In this document: one piece after another, positions 23,331-35,771 of the stretch
Numbering within the stretch: the stretch's first letter is position 1
How the letters are laid out: each line of letters starts with the position of its first letter
Assembly: GCA_022315425.1 (NCBI GenBank)
Contig: JAIUPT010000050.1
Span: 1,426,001 to 1,490,000, forward strand
Length of the DNA stretch: 64,000 nucleotides
Direction of reading: 5' to 3'
Source: Pseudevernia furfuracea
Lineage: Eukaryota > Ascomycota > Lecanoromycetes > Lecanorales > Parmeliaceae
Program-made: the position numbers and the translations under genes
Notes under the pieces: model-generated
The model's input: the letters and a program-made list of their open reading frames with translations, nothing else
What the model was told of the DNA's origin: nothing
The model's database searches: none

Positions 23331-24915
23331 CTATGACAAAGTCGTACTATCCATAGCATCAGGTCCCTTATTTCCCCCACTTTCGTCTGCTCCCCCGTCA
23401 TCGCCTTCCGCGACCCCGTCGGCATCCGCAACGACCACGTCCCCGTCCCCGTCTTTGTTCTCGTCCTTGTCGTCCCCTTTTCGCTCTTCCCCCTCCTCCT
23501 CCGCCACCCTCCCAACCGTCGCTGCCATTGTCTCACCCTCCCCTCTCCTCCCCAGCGCCCCCTCGAGGTCAATCCCCCCGGCCAATCCACTCCCCGGAGC
23601 CTGCGGTCCCATATCCTCCATCCCTATCACATCCGGACCTCTCGCGTGCACAGGCTCCGTTTCCTCGGGGTCCACAATGTTTCCGACATCCCCGCCCACG
23701 GCTCTGGTCGCAGCGGCCGAAGCAGCGGCGCTGCTGCGCGTGACCCTCCCGTTCGGCGTCGGCGCTGGTACAGGCACGATGCCGGCTTCTTGTTCCTGAC
23801 GCAGTAGTTCCCCCTGGGTGATGCCGTGGCCGACGTTGCCGTCGTCGCGGGGGTGGGCGCTGTGGACGCCGTTGACGTTCACGGTGACCGTCTCCACCGA
23901 TCCGGCCCCGTTCGGTCCGTCGATGACGCTCGTGCTTTCGGTCCTCAGGTCGCTCGTCGGACCGTTGGGTACGGGCGTCGGACTCCCCGCTTCCTTCAGG
24001 ATCCACGGTATCTCCGTCAGCTCGGCCCCGCCGATGAAGTTCTTGTCCGCCGGACCGGGACTCGGCGACGACGTGCCGTTGAGGAGTCGACCGTTCGTGG
24101 TAGCTGCCGGGGTGAGCGTGGGGAGGGGGAAGACGGAAGCTGGACTGGCGACCGAGACGATCCGGTCGAGGGCGCGGAGGTAGGAGGGCAGGGTTTTGTA
24201 GTGGTTTGTGGGGTGGAGGATAAGCTCGGCAAGGCGTTGGGCGGTGTGAGGTGGGGCGGTGGGGAAGCCGGAGCGGAGGGTGGACTGGATGGTGTTGAGG
24301 AGGGAGAGCAGTGGCGGTGGGAGGGTGTTTGCTGGTGGGAGGGTGACGTCGTCCGTTGTTGGAGAGGGTTCGCGTTTAATGGCTGGTTTCGAGTCTTCCG
24401 TTGATGGGTCTGCCTTGATGCCGGCTTGCTCTCCTTTGACGGAAGCTTCCTGCCGTGTATCTCCAGGCCCTTCTTGGAGACTTGGTCTCTCTTTGAACGG
24501 TTCCTCCTTCACTGGTGGTTCTCGTTTGATGGATACATGTTCCTCTTTCAGCGACGGTGGAAGGGATCCCGGCAAAGGTATCGACGGCGTAGGGAAGTCA
24601 TTGTAGGCGATCTAGAGAGTGCGTTGGTCACCGTCGGGTAAGCCTCCAAAGATTGTACGTACACGCTCCAACCTGGGCAATAGACGGTCGAGTAGGCCAG
24701 GCCACTCCGCACTGTATCAGGCTCAGTCTATGTCTCTGTCTAGGAAGCAGATGCTAGCCACTGCCGTTCAAAAACTTACTACTTCATCTTGCCATCCTTC
24801 GTCAATTCTTCTAATATTGCATCGTCTGCAAACCCAGCGTTAGCGGGCTGTAATCTTGTTGGTTTTCCCCCAAGGGACCAGATGGGTATATATGGGCGTG
24901 CTGACCTGACGCCAT
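23331..24915 (-). CDS. PSY4: Protein phosphatase 4 regulatory subunit 2 (PSY4/PPP4R2 family)
   Basis: Exons (minus strand): 24915-24906 (only 10 nt), 24825-24780, 24711-24663, 24611-23331; 461 aa. PPP4R2 proteins bind the PP4 catalytic subunit, and the complex dephosphorylates gamma-H2A after DNA damage. After splicing, the N-terminus reads LEELTKDGKMKYAEWPGLLD then LERIAYNDFPTPS, the PPP4R2 signature. A second conserved block follows (LLNTIQSTLRSGFPTAP, TAQRLAELILHP, HYKTLPSYLRALDRIVSV). Between them lie several psi-K-x-E SUMO-type sites (IKRE, VKEE, VKGE, IKRE). The C-terminal 200 residues are low-complexity and end in an Asp/Glu/Gly-rich tail. The GC-rich third positions generate long antisense frames. 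The tiny first exon is needed for the ATG and the frame. Confidence 0.85.
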
Positions 24916-25536
24916 GGTACCTGTTTGAGGGTTGTGTGGCGTGGGGAGCAATACATCAAAGATTTAGTGAGTTCGGGTCCACCTTAAAGGCTGCTTATTG
25001 GAGGTTGGAACATTCCGGCGCGTCAACGACTTACATAATGGCGACGAGCATGCCGCCGTGGTATATAATTTTACTCTAAGTATCAAAGAGCAAGTGCTTC
25101 CTAAATTTTTGGGCATATTTTCGTATCTCGAGATGACCGTTCTATACATGATACATCCTGCCTTGACTCGGCCCCTCTCTAGCTTCTATCCACAACTGCT
25201 CCTGTTCAAGAGCACATTTGAAGCATTGAGAGCAAAATGAATCAGAAACGAGAATCGTCAGTTTGAGCTCAAAATGTCCTCTAATGCCATGAACTCCACA
25301 TCACCCTAGTTTTTGCCATCCCTAATCATGATATAAACCAAATAGTATCAGAGGGGTAATATCATAGACATGCATTGACCTTAGAGGGCCTCATGTATAA
25401 AGAACACTAAAACACCTGGGGTATCGAACACACATCCGGGCAAGGCTTCCTGTGCTTGCCTCGCCTAACTTCCTTCCAATTCCCCTATCTTTCACAAGAA
25501 CGCCGGCCAACCTTGGCTCCAAGACGTGCTTTTCGT
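24916..25536. other. Intergenic upstream of PSY4
   Basis: Contains the PSY4 promoter and the 3' flank of the UPF0658 gene. No gene seen; the A/T-rich stretch around 25080-25420 has no coherent coding frame. Confidence 0.5.
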
Positions 25537-26785
25537 TCAATCAATCGTCATGCGGCTCGGTACTGGACCATGCGAGAGGTTAGGCATCTCCATCATACTT
25601 GGTTTTTCATCTTCGCTTTCCACCTTCCGATTCACGATATAAGGCTTTAGTCCGTGCTTGAAATTCGAGGCGCACACCACCGCATTAATGATGGTGAGGA
25701 TAATCAGAACGATTGTGATGACTGCAAAAGAAGTAAGAGTTTTGCGAGCAGGTATGTACCGCGTGGCCCTTATGGTGTTTTGATACATTCGGACGAGCTT
25801 GAAGAGGAAGTAGGCCAATCCTCCAAAGTAAAGGAACTAAGCCGAGCATGTCAGCAAACGCCGCCTTCTACCCTCGACACCTGGAATGCTTACAATGGTG
25901 GCAATCATGCCTGATAATCTCTCCCTTCGAGTAAAATATCCGGCCATGATAAGGATGAGTATTGTGACTGGAATTGCGGCGATCGTCAGAGCAAACTCAA
26001 TGTCCTTGACATCCACGACGACAACCACAAATTGGACGGTGAACCCAAGGAAGAAGAAGAAGTCGAATTTGAGGAGGGCAATGTAGATCTATGAGCACAA
26101 GTTATTGGTATGGGCAACCGAAATTCAAGCTGTTCAATGTACCTGATATGCTAGGTACCGCCTCTTCATCCTCAAATCCGCACTGATGTGCTTGTAGATG
26201 GTCCAAGCGAACTCGTCATAGATTTTTCGTGCCACAAATGACATGGCAATTGAGCCTACTGCTATCACGCAAGGAATCGCGACGAGAAATGGCTTGACAG
26301 CACTCCAAGTTGTAGACTTTATATTGACAGGACCCAGATCTTTGACAGCGTCATTGATTTCAGCCATCTGAACGGCGGCATAGATCAATAGACCAAGATT
26401 GTAGAGGCAAAGCCCGATGATTTGAATCGTATTCTTGAGTCGAAGGGCATCGTAGGCTAAAAGTAGTCCGTAGACAAAACCGAAGATGTACAAAGTTAGA
26501 AAAGTCGGTATAGTATGTTCGTAGTTTCCAGCGTTTTCAACATTAGGCTGTGGATGTAGATTCGTTTGAAAAAGAGCGAAAATGTATCTGCAAAGTCAAT
26601 GTAAGCATACGTCGCATTCACCGGGCTGCGCAAATCTCAATCACAATGCCCTCTGAAGATTCGGAGGCGAGCACGTGTGTTCCCTGGGCTGAATCGACTC
26701 ACGCTTCGAAGCCCAGGACTATGACGGCCTGCACACAAGTCACCCCAACAAAGGCCCAGGTCCACACAGAGTTTGGCCTATACAT
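25537..26785 (-). CDS. Multi-pass Golgi membrane protein, UPF0658 family
   Basis: Exons (minus strand): 26785-26703, 26587-26143, 26088-25894, 25836-25537; 340 aa. The family (S. pombe SPAC23H3.04-type proteins) is fungal, Golgi-located and of unknown biochemical function. About seven hydrophobic segments are visible, for example WAFVGVTCVQAVIVLGF, LYIFGFVYGLLLAY, VKPFLVAIPCVIAVGSIAM, FLGFTVQFVVVVVDV, FALTIAAIPVTILILIM and FAVITIVLIILTIINAVVC. The loop YIPARKTLTSFA is retained before the last segment, followed by a cytosolic-looking acidic tail. All three introns are frame-correct. The frame is open for ~48 codons upstream of the chosen ATG, to a possible 3' splice site near 26931, but no upstream ATG-bearing exon could be identified, so an N-terminal extension remains possible. 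Confidence 0.75.
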
Positions 26786-27801
26786 CTTGGATCTCGCCTG
26801 ACCACCGCCAGCGGTGTGGGTCGCAAAACCTTCCCGGTGATGGTAGCCACCAGCGTACGCTCTGTCCGACGGCTGACCTCCGAGGAGGGAAGCTCTAGCC
26901 TCGTGGCCCTGAATTTTGACGACTGATGGCGAGGAGCTGAAAAGAATGTCTCAGTGTAGGGCCCTGGTTGGAGTCTGCTCCGGATTGATGAGTCCAGGAG
27001 ACCCAGTCGAAAAAAACCGGAAGAAGATTCGACGTCAACGCACTCCCCGACCGTATGCTAAACCAAGATGGACTCGCCGTTTGTATTTGACTAAAATTTT
27101 GTGGTAGATTGCGGCGAAGGGTTGCGTGGGATCTGGAACGGGTTGGAGTTCGAGGGCTGAGGATCGAGGTAGACGACGGAGAAAACTTGGCAGTTCGAGG
27201 CAGGGTTCAAGGTCAAAAGATGCTAGAGACCGTGCTTAAAATGAGAGGTAGGACTAAGGTCGGAGGGCGCTTTGGTTGTGAGAAATGTTAGGATGAGCGT
27301 TGTCGTTGTGGTAAGGTAGAAGATGTCAGAAACGTTCTCTCTTTCATCCCCTGGCTCTTCAAGAGGAGGCGGCGACTAGAAAACTAGCTAGACTCGATTA
27401 GGAACGGCTTCTGATTCAACATTGAACACGGTTACAAGACACCAGAGACAAAACTCGTATTTGGTACCTTAGGCTAGCAAAGGATGGTGTCAAATTGAAA
27501 GAAGTCTACGAGTATAACCAAACAACATTATTCCATGGCTGAGAGATGAATATAAGTAAAAGGCTGTTATTACCCTATTTTTAAAGGTGCTGAGGCAAGA
27601 TGCTGCGCATATAAGCCTCTTTTTCCCCGGCTTACATCACACATGAAACCTCGAACCTCAGCTACTTTATCATACAATCAATCATCTCTCACCTACTCTA
27701 CTCTTTTTTAGCCATCGAGCGCCGAAGCTATGCAACATCTCATACTTGAACTCCGAGGACCAGACACCACCAACACCATGCTATTCTATTCCGAGAATGA
27801 T
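26786..27801. other. Intergenic, about 1 kb
   Basis: Likely promoter and leader of the UPF0658 gene and the 3' flank of the Kelch-BTB gene. Open frames at 26916-27291 and 27730-28081 (plus) are short or antisense to the Kelch-BTB gene and are not supported. Confidence 0.5.
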
Positions 27802-30179
27802 TCAGTTCAACTCCATACCTTCGTCTTCCTGCATTTCATTATCTTCCGTCTCATCAGCAACATGTCCTCCCTGTGCTCTGGCTCTTCTTCTCGCCAGCTC
27901 ACTGCCGGATCCACCAACACCAACCGTACCACCTCCGAGACCCCCCACCACCTCCAATTCCTCCCCTCTAATCACTCTACCGTCCACATCAATTACCTCA
28001 CATAACTCCATGATGCTGTGTCGACTTAGACTGCGGAAGCCCTCCGTCCTCACCACGCGTCCCCAATGGGTTAGGCAGTAATTGGCCGCACGTCTTCGAA
28101 GCCACTCCTCTTTCGCCGTTCCTGCCCGCTCCCACACCACCGCTGCATGCTCGACATCTAACTCTCGACTGAGTCGACGAACGCAATGTAGACGCAGCTC
28201 TGGCATGTCGTAAACATCAGACATAACAAGAAGGCCAGCAACTTCCCGGAGATCCGGGCAGTATTCGGGATGCTTGTCGATGCTGTCAGTATAGAGGTAG
28301 TAGAGAAAAGCTCGGACCACGCTGTAGGGCTCTTGGATGTGCATCTTTTTCGTATGAAACTCCGACATTTGCGATCTATAGACTCGTTTAAAGTGAGGCC
28401 AGCGAGCTTGCAAGATCAGCTTATGCACATGGATGGGGGTGGAAGTCGAGTCCGAAGCATTCAAGAAAAGCGGCGTCTGAGACGCTTCTGTAGTCGTAAA
28501 CGAAGAGGCTGCTGATACATTGTCGTCGTCCGTTTGATCGTCGTTATTCGCGGTGATGACAAAGTCGCTACCACTTGCCTCTGGCACCTGATCAAACATT
28601 GACGCGAGATCTGAACCGAGGCTGCTCATGTGTGAGGTGGAGTGTGTATCAGAAGCGGGCATTCTGGAACTCTCTACTCTGGGCTCCCATGTCGATTCAC
28701 TGCCCAGCAAGCCGAATTCGCGAAGATCTACTGCCAATACATCGCTAAGGTACTCTTCGAGATTTGCAGCACCATTCTCTGAAGGCTCCATTGCACATCC
28801 CAGGAGCCAGGCTGTTGTTCCCTCCTCATTTACCGCGCAGTAATGCCAACGATAAGAAGGATCAAAAATCTCTAAACCTTCGGCGAGTCGTTGCCATTGT
28901 TGAGTACCGAGTTCGAGGGCTGAAAGGTTGCATTCTGATGGACGGATAGTACCCGCTGGAGTAACGAAGTCCAGTAGCGCGCCAGAAGAATATACGTGGA
29001 AATGTGTTCCCAGAGCCGGAGACGGAACATTTGGACCCGATACAAACTTCGTGGACGTCATGGCTCCTGGAGCAGCGGGCTTGGCGACAACGTTGGAGCT
29101 GCGAACCTGCACGCTACTTGAATTGGCAGTGTAGCTACCGCTTCCTCCTGTAACAACATGCTGCGGTGAAGGTTGTTGGCCGAAATGCGAACGTGGGCTC
29201 GGCCCTGCTCTCTCCATTGTTGACTCGGAAGTACTGTGTGCCGGGACAGATTTGAAGGCAGGACTGTTCTTCAGATCTAGTGACCACAATTCACCAGTAC
29301 GCTCCATGTCAGGGCCTAAACCGCCAAAGACCCATATGCGGCCTCCCCATATCCACGTAGAATGGTCGAAGCGTGCGACAAAGGTCCAGGATCTAGACCA
29401 TGTCCACGTTTTGAGGTCAAGGTAGCATATCTCATCTAACGTGTAGGTTTCCATGCCAGCTAGACCTCCAACAACGAAGAGCTTGTCATCGTAGACCGCT
29501 GCAGCATGTCTTGCTCGGCCTTTTGGTATAGGACCTTTTATTTCGGGTTGAGTCCAGTGAGAAGTAACGAGATCGTATATAACGACGTCGGAGAGATACT
29601 CCCGATGTTCGTTCTCACCGCCGTAGACCAGAAGCTTTGAACCCTGCCAAAGGCAAGCGGTATGACCTGATCTGATGGTTAACTCATGTGTACCAAAGGT
29701 CTATTATGTCTCAATATTTACCCATCCGCACGCCTGGTATATCTCCGTAATTGTCCACAAGTGTCCATTGTAGCGTATGCAGGTCTAGTCTTAGAACATG
29801 ATTGTAGACTGTTTGCAAGTCAATTCGGTCTCTGGCTAAGCCTCAAGCGGGCGAATGAGAGTTAGAGGGAAATAGTACCTTCATCAGTATATTGATCGAA
29901 GCCTCCGAATGCATAGATTTGATTGTTTCCACAATAAGTCACCGAAGCATTGACCAGGCAGGCGGGCCTTTGCCCACAGGTCCTTAAGACTTTAGGTTTA
30001 TAGCTTTCCTTTGACATTCGTGCTTTTTTGGACGGACTGGCGGGCAGCAAATAGGTATTATTTGACGAAGATGCGACCGAAGGTGGTGCCCTTGCTCCGT
30101 AACCAATGCCATTCCAAACGCCCGAGTAAGCTTGTGCTTGTTGGAAGCCAGAGCTTGTCCCACTTGGCTGCTGGTTCAT
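27802..30179 (-). CDS. Kelch-repeat and BTB/POZ domain protein
   Basis: Exons (minus strand): 30179-29879, 29808-29722, 29666-27802; 750 aa. The N-terminal half has Kelch blades: CGNNQIYAFGGFD, LHTLQWTLVDNYGD, LWQGSKLLVYGGENEHR, VYDDKLFVVGGLAGMETYTL and GRIWVFGGLGPD. The spacer is Ser/Thr/Asp-rich. The C-terminal half contains a BTB domain (HKLILQARWPHFKRVY, YSVVRAFLYYLYTDSID, LLVMSDVYDMPELRLHCVRRLSREL). In animals BTB-Kelch proteins are CUL3 adaptors; here the order is reversed (Kelch first), as in fungal Ral2/LZTR1-type proteins. Which of these it resembles functionally is inference. Intron removal joins VYNHVLRLDLHT and GHTACLWQGSK in frame. It is divergent from CDC20 across a 719-bp spacer. 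Confidence 0.83.
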
Positions 30180-30898
30180 GGTTGAATTGATGGTACCCTA
30201 CGTTTCATAGATGATGTAGAGGTATTAAGCAAGGATTCACAGTTGAGAAATTGAGGCCCCGGCATGAACGGGGTAGCTATAGAGGTTTGGATTGAATATG
30301 CACGATTTTGTTTGCAATACTCTAATTCTAAGAAGTACTCTCGTACTCTAGGCTCGGAATGTTTCAAGCAATGATGATGGATGATCGACGCTCATAGGGC
30401 TGAGCCAATTCCGTCGCTGGGCAACAACGCTAGCGCCATTGCACTTGCTATGTTTATTATGCCGAGACTCAGCTTCCTACTTCTCTCCTTCACCACATCT
30501 TCTCTTCCAACATCTCCCCTTCTCCTACTCTCCCACTCTCCGCATTTATTGCAAACATCATTACCTTACGCACGAGACACCTCTACAATCCATTAGACCA
30601 TTTCAACATCGTTGATCTGCTCGACCCACCGATTGCAAGAGCTTCTCTGCTAAGGAACCCAATTGACAGCATCTTTTCCGGCTACGCAACATCGACTACT
30701 AACTAACATACCCAGGATCCATTTAATTGAGACTCTTGGGATCTCGTACGAGCCCGGAACATCAACATCAACAGCGACATTTGACAATCTCTCGCTAGTC
30801 AATTGAACTATCACTAACCTGAAGACCACCGGTCTTCTTCACAGCACATCGATCGATACATTAATTTGTCCATTCGATCCTATTACTCATCCTCTACA
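30180..30898. promoter_or_regulatory. Shared divergent promoter of the Kelch-BTB gene and CDC20
   Basis: A 719-bp spacer between two start codons on opposite strands. The CDC20 side (about 30480-30890) is C/T- and CA-rich, typical of a long fungal leader. No specific factor site was identified with confidence. Confidence 0.45.
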
Positions 30899-32806
30899 AT
30901 GGCAACTGCTTCGGTGTCAACCCCACTGAAGAGTCACCATGGCATCTTTTCCACACGTACAGCTGGCGGACGTATACCACTCACACCGTCACCGCGCACA
31001 AGAACAATAAGCCTTGCCACCAATGTCTCAAACACCTCATCTCCATTTACGCCTCCTCGCCAGACAACCGAGTCGACTCGCATAGTCTCGCAGTCAGCGT
31101 ATGGTAACGTGACTTCTTACTTCTCAAGATCAACGTCTAGGACTACTTACAGAGACTCATCAAAGTCGAACATCGCCAAAGCGAACAAATCTCCCAAGCA
31201 TTTCGAGCTCGGTGTTTCGGACTGGACGTTGACCGGGACTGGGACAACTGTTGGGCAGACGCCATCAAAGAGTGCCAGTCGAAAGAAAGGACCACTTCGA
31301 ACGAGGTCAGGCAAGACTACTATCCGCCTTGAAACTGGAGATCGCTTCATCCCTAATAGAAACGCAAGCGAGGGCATAGTCACAGCTGGTTCGGGCAAGC
31401 TGGATGAAAGTCAACGACCAAAGACTAGCAACGGTGAGGGTTCAACGGTTCTAGCGAATGCTGTCAGTGCATTTGATCTTGGTGGCCTCACGGCAGAGGA
31501 TGATGCCACAATAGCGCTAGAGGGGCTTAACTTAGAAGACGGCGACGACTCTTCTTCGTATACAAAGCCTGCTCCAGATACCCTAGCGTACGAATCATCG
31601 TTAGCAACTGCATGTGGTGTTTCACTCAATACCCGCATCCTCGCCTTCAAGCCCGCACCGCCGGAGTCGTCAAAGCCGATAGATCTCCGGTCACAATATA
31701 ATCGTCCGTTGAAGCCTGCCAATGCAGCTTCTGCCCAATTCCGACGAAGAGTACTCACTGCCCCTGAGCGAGTCTTAGACGCCCCTGGTCTCGTCGATGA
31801 CTACTACCTCAACCTCCTGGATTGGAGCTCCGGCAATCAAGTAGCAATTGGGCTCGAGCGCAACGTCTACGTATGGTCTGCTGAATCTGGCACAGTCAGC
31901 TGCTTGCTGGAGACCGCTGCAGACACTTATGTCAGCAGTGTCAAATGGAGTGGAGATGGTGCTTATGTTGGAGTTGGTCTTGGCTCAGGCGAGGTACAGA
32001 TCTGGGATGTGGAAGAAGGCACCAAGCTTCGAAGTATGCATGGCCATGATACGCGTGTTGGAGTCATGGGCTGGAACAAGCACATCCTATCAACAGGTGC
32101 CAGAAGTGGCTTGGTCTACAATCACGATGTCCGCGTTGCCCAACACAAAGTTGCCGAACTTGTCTCCCATACATCTGAGGTCTGCGGTCTTGAGTGGAGA
32201 GCGGACGGTGCTCAGCTTGCCACCGGCGGCAACGATAATCTTGTTTCTATCTGGGATGCTCGGTCTCTAGGTGCACCTAAATTTCAGAAGACAAACCACC
32301 GTGCGGCAGTCAAAGCTCTAAGCTGGTGCCCATGGCAGCCAAATCTGCTGGCTACCGGCGGAGGCTCGTATGACAGACATATTCATTTCTGGAATACGAC
32401 AACAGGTGCCCGTACGAACAGCATTGATACCGGTTCACAAGTGACTAGTCTCCGTTGGAGCAACCACTACAAGGAGATCGTCAGCTCCAGCGGCTTCCCA
32501 GACAATTCCCTCAGCATCTGGAGCTACCCAACTTTGGTCCGGAACGTGGAGATCCCAGCACATGAAACGAGAGTTCTTCATAGCTGCTTGAGCCCCGATG
32601 GTCAGATGCTGGCAACGGCGGGTAAGTTCTGATCACTTCCGGAAGAGTGATGAGACAATAGCTAACTATCGAACCTAGCGGCGGACGAGAGTCTCAAATT
32701 CTGGAAGATCTTCGAAAAGAAGCCTGGATCTGCATCAGCGATGTCGAGGGAAGGTGGCGTTACCGGCAAAGGAGGTGACATGGTGAAGCAGATGACAATA
32801 CGATAG
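30899..32806 (+). CDS. CDC20: APC/C co-activator CDC20 (Slp1/Fizzy)
   Basis: Exons: 30899-32621, 32679-32806; 616 aa. Cdc20 recruits substrates such as securin and cyclin B to the anaphase-promoting complex and is the target of the spindle checkpoint. Visible: the C-box DRFIPNR (148-154), then PERVLDAPGLVDDYYLNLLDW leading into seven WD40 blades (for example LERNVYVWSAESG, GLGSGEVQIWDVEEG, GGNDNLVSIWDARS, TGGGSYDRHIHFWNTTTG). The protein ends in the C-terminal Ile-Arg tail (QMTIR) that docks on APC3. YYLNLLDW followed by LERNVYVW favours Cdc20 over Cdh1. The 57-nt intron splits the last blade. The ATG at 30899 has context acaATGgca; an in-frame TTG-initiated extension upstream was ignored. 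Confidence 0.93.
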
Positions 32807-33450
32807 ACCTCATGAATTTGCATTGTGGTGGTTTGAGGTTCAAGTCTGTTAATGCAATGTTTTGCAAGGCCTGGCCATTTTAGATTGTTTTGAGCGAGGG
32901 AGTTTGGGCTTTCTGGGCATTGGTGTGAACGATGCATACTACACGATCATGCAGCTAGCCCAAGCCAGCATTGTGTACATTAGAAGTCAGTCAACACACT
33001 CATTCATCCATCCATACGGTTTTGACAGCTCGTAAAAATTGGATGTGACGAATGGCTACTCTGAAAATGAAAATGCGCCATGTTGTTGCCAAAACTTAAT
33101 GATTATGTAAGCAATCTTGGCATTCCTTGCGCCCTTGAATAATTCCCGCCAATCCAAACTCAACCTTTACAACACCCCCAGTGATCAAGGTGGTGATTCC
33201 TACCGCTGCGATCAACGACGACAAGAACGACACACAATAGGAGAAAGGAAAAGAACAAGTCTTGGAATGAGAGACTGAAGTGAAGTTGAGTGTCTGCAAA
33301 ACACGGCCGCAGGGCAAGACCACCAACTTCGCCTCACATAGACCGGATCAAGCACCTCTTCCTTCATAGCAGTGGCAGCAACCCGTTATTCGTCTCACCG
33401 TCGCATCTATCCCAGCGTGCATACAAGTACTTTGTTGAATAACGGGCAGG
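32807..33450. other. Intergenic CDC20 / TOA1
   Basis: CDC20 3' flank and the TOA1 promoter. No additional gene. Antisense frames at 32662-33633 have no support. Confidence 0.55.
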
Positions 33451-35218
33451 ATGTCGAACCAGCTTGTGGTCAGTCTGCTCTTGCCAGACTCTCCCAGCAA
33501 CCCCAGACCCCATTCCTTTGATAGCATGCAGATGCTGAAAGCAAAATTGCTCACCACAGGGTACCGTGTACCAGCGCATCATGGACGATGTAATCGAAAA
33601 CTGCCAGACAACATTCGAAGAGGATGGAGTCAATCAGCAGACGCTGGATGATTTGAGAAAGGTCGGTGTTTTGCCTTTCAGCTGTTTCGTCATGGTCCAT
33701 CGGATCCTATTGCAGCAAATCATCGCTATCCTCCCGGGCAGCAGCTCATACATCATTTCTGCGTTGAGCATCACTCAATCCAAGAGATCCGGGTGTTTTC
33801 AATGATACATCAGTCCTGAGACTGGCTGTGCGCAATGCTCGATTTTTGCGGGTGGGCAGGCGGGGCTCTGGGGATTTTGTCCGACTTTTGGGGGATGCCG
33901 AGCATTTGACTCATTTTTATGCTGCGCCCCGCCATTTTCCCCCCTATTTTCTTGCCTAATCGTTTGCCGAGGTTTCAGTTGCAACTCTAACCGATCCACC
34001 AACAACTGGATGCCCTAGTATCTCCAATATCCCACAAGGTCGCCTCGCTAACCTTTCTTCATTCACAGATATGGCAGACCAGGCTCTCGTCACTTCACGT
34101 GGGAACATTCCCATGGGAGCCTCCCCCAGCGCCTCAGCCAATGGCAAATCCTACAGTCCCATCAAATGTGCCACGTCCACAGCAGGTTCCTTCCTCAGGA
34201 GTGTCAACATCTTCGGTCTCAGCCCAGAACAATGGAGCTGGTGGGGTACGCATCAAAACCGAACCTGGCTACGAGCAACAAGGCTTTCAGACCAATGGTC
34301 TCCCCCCAACCTATGGCAATACAATTGCGCAGCAACGAGCAGCAGCAAATCTCCAACAGAAGTTTGGTGCTGGTGCCAATGTGCAAATCAGTCAACTTCA
34401 GGCTCAAGCTGCTATGGGAACGCCTGGAGGTCAGCCACAGCGAAGCCCCATGAATATTCAACTGCCTCCGCAAATGACCGATCAACAGAGGCAGGAACAG
34501 GCCGAGTTCAAAAGACGTCAGCAGGCGCAACAGTACCAGAATCTCCAGCATGCTCAACAAAGGCCTATGGTCAACAATGCTCAAACTGATGGTGCTGACG
34601 AATGGGACGACTACGTTGCTCAGCGGCGTCTTGATGCGTCCAAGGACCCCGACAAGACTCAAGAAGCAGACCTGACTATCAGGCAGCAAGTCGAACAGAT
34701 GAATCGTTCTATGGAAGGTGGAGGCCTGATGATGCCTCTGGCCGATCAGTCAAAGCTGCCTCAAATGAAGAAGCGCAAGGCTATTAACGTAGAAGCTGGC
34801 CCTGGTAACTCATATTCGAATCTAGCGGCGGCTCAATCATCAGACCCCAAGCACGTACCCAGGATCCCGCAAATGGATGGAGATGAAGAGGATGATGATG
34901 ATGATGACAAGACCGGCATCAAGGATGAGCTTTTCGATGATGATGATGATGAAGACGCAATCAATTCGGATCTAGACGACCCGGATGACAATGTCATTGA
35001 AGAAGAGCCGGAGGATGGACGCCCATCACAAATCATGCTCTGCACCTACGACAAAGTGGCACGTGTGAAGAACAAGTGGAAGTGCACGTTGAAGGATGGG
35101 GTACTGACAACTGGAGGCAAAGAGTAAGCCGGGCTAGCGCACTCAAATTGGGAGGTTCCCTGCTGATCGCGGTTATAGATACGTCTTCCATCGAGCTCAG
35201 GGTGAGTTTGAGTGGTAG
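33451..35218 (+). CDS. TOA1: Transcription factor IIA large subunit (TOA1)
   Basis: Exons: 33451-33468 (18 nt), 33560-33661, 34069-35123, 35179-35218; 404 aa. TFIIA stabilises TBP on the TATA box; the large subunit gives the alpha N-terminal and beta C-terminal segments. After splicing, the N-terminal four-helix half reads VYQRIMDDVIENCQTTFEED and LRKIWQTRLSSLHVGTFPW. The middle is Gln/Pro-rich. Acidic runs then precede the beta-barrel half (QIMLCTYDKVARVKNKWKCT, LKDGVLTTGGKEYVFHRAQG, EFEW-stop), which needs the last 40-nt exon. The second intron is 407 nt, far longer than others in the window, and uses a GTCGGT donor. An IKTE SUMO-type site lies near the spacer start. Confidence 0.92.
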
Positions 35219-35771
35219 GAATATCAAATCTATCCTAGAGACGCGCCTTTGTCTCAACTCGTTACATCTTAATCCACTTCATCCATCACGGCTGCCATAA
35301 CGTCCGACTGCTCCTATGGAAGCTCAACACTGGTTGTTGGCGCTAGGCGCAAGGTGTTTTTCCTTGCTGATGGATCGGATGGTCTGGGAGAGATGTATTT
35401 CAATCGTGCATGAAGACCGAGAGTTCATCCTGCGAGGAGGAAGGATCGCAGGCGTATCAGCTATTTTGTTGCTCTCTTATTCAAGCTGCAGGAGAGATGA
35501 ATCGGCACGCCTAACATCAAGGCCATGCATTCGCGAAAAATGAGATGAAGTCAGCGATGCCTACTTAGACTATAGAATTGAATGCATTACGATTCAACTA
35601 AAAGCGAAGGTATCCTAATGTGCTATGATATCTTAAAGTTGAAATAAAACAGTAGTCTTCAATGAGGGTTGAAAGGCGGTGATGTGCTGCCCCTCGCCTT
35701 TGATCTCGCCCGGGAAGTTCGCAGCTCTTATCCACGTCTGACTTTCCGCAATACCTTCAATCACAGCCACC
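35219..35771. other. Intergenic TOA1 / RidA
   Basis: No gene seen. Contains the TOA1 3' flank and the promoter of the RidA gene. Confidence 0.55.

Noticed and set aside
23528..24404. Long plus-strand frames opposite PSY4
   Set aside because: Arg/Gly/Ser-rich shadows of the GC-rich PSY4 coding strand.
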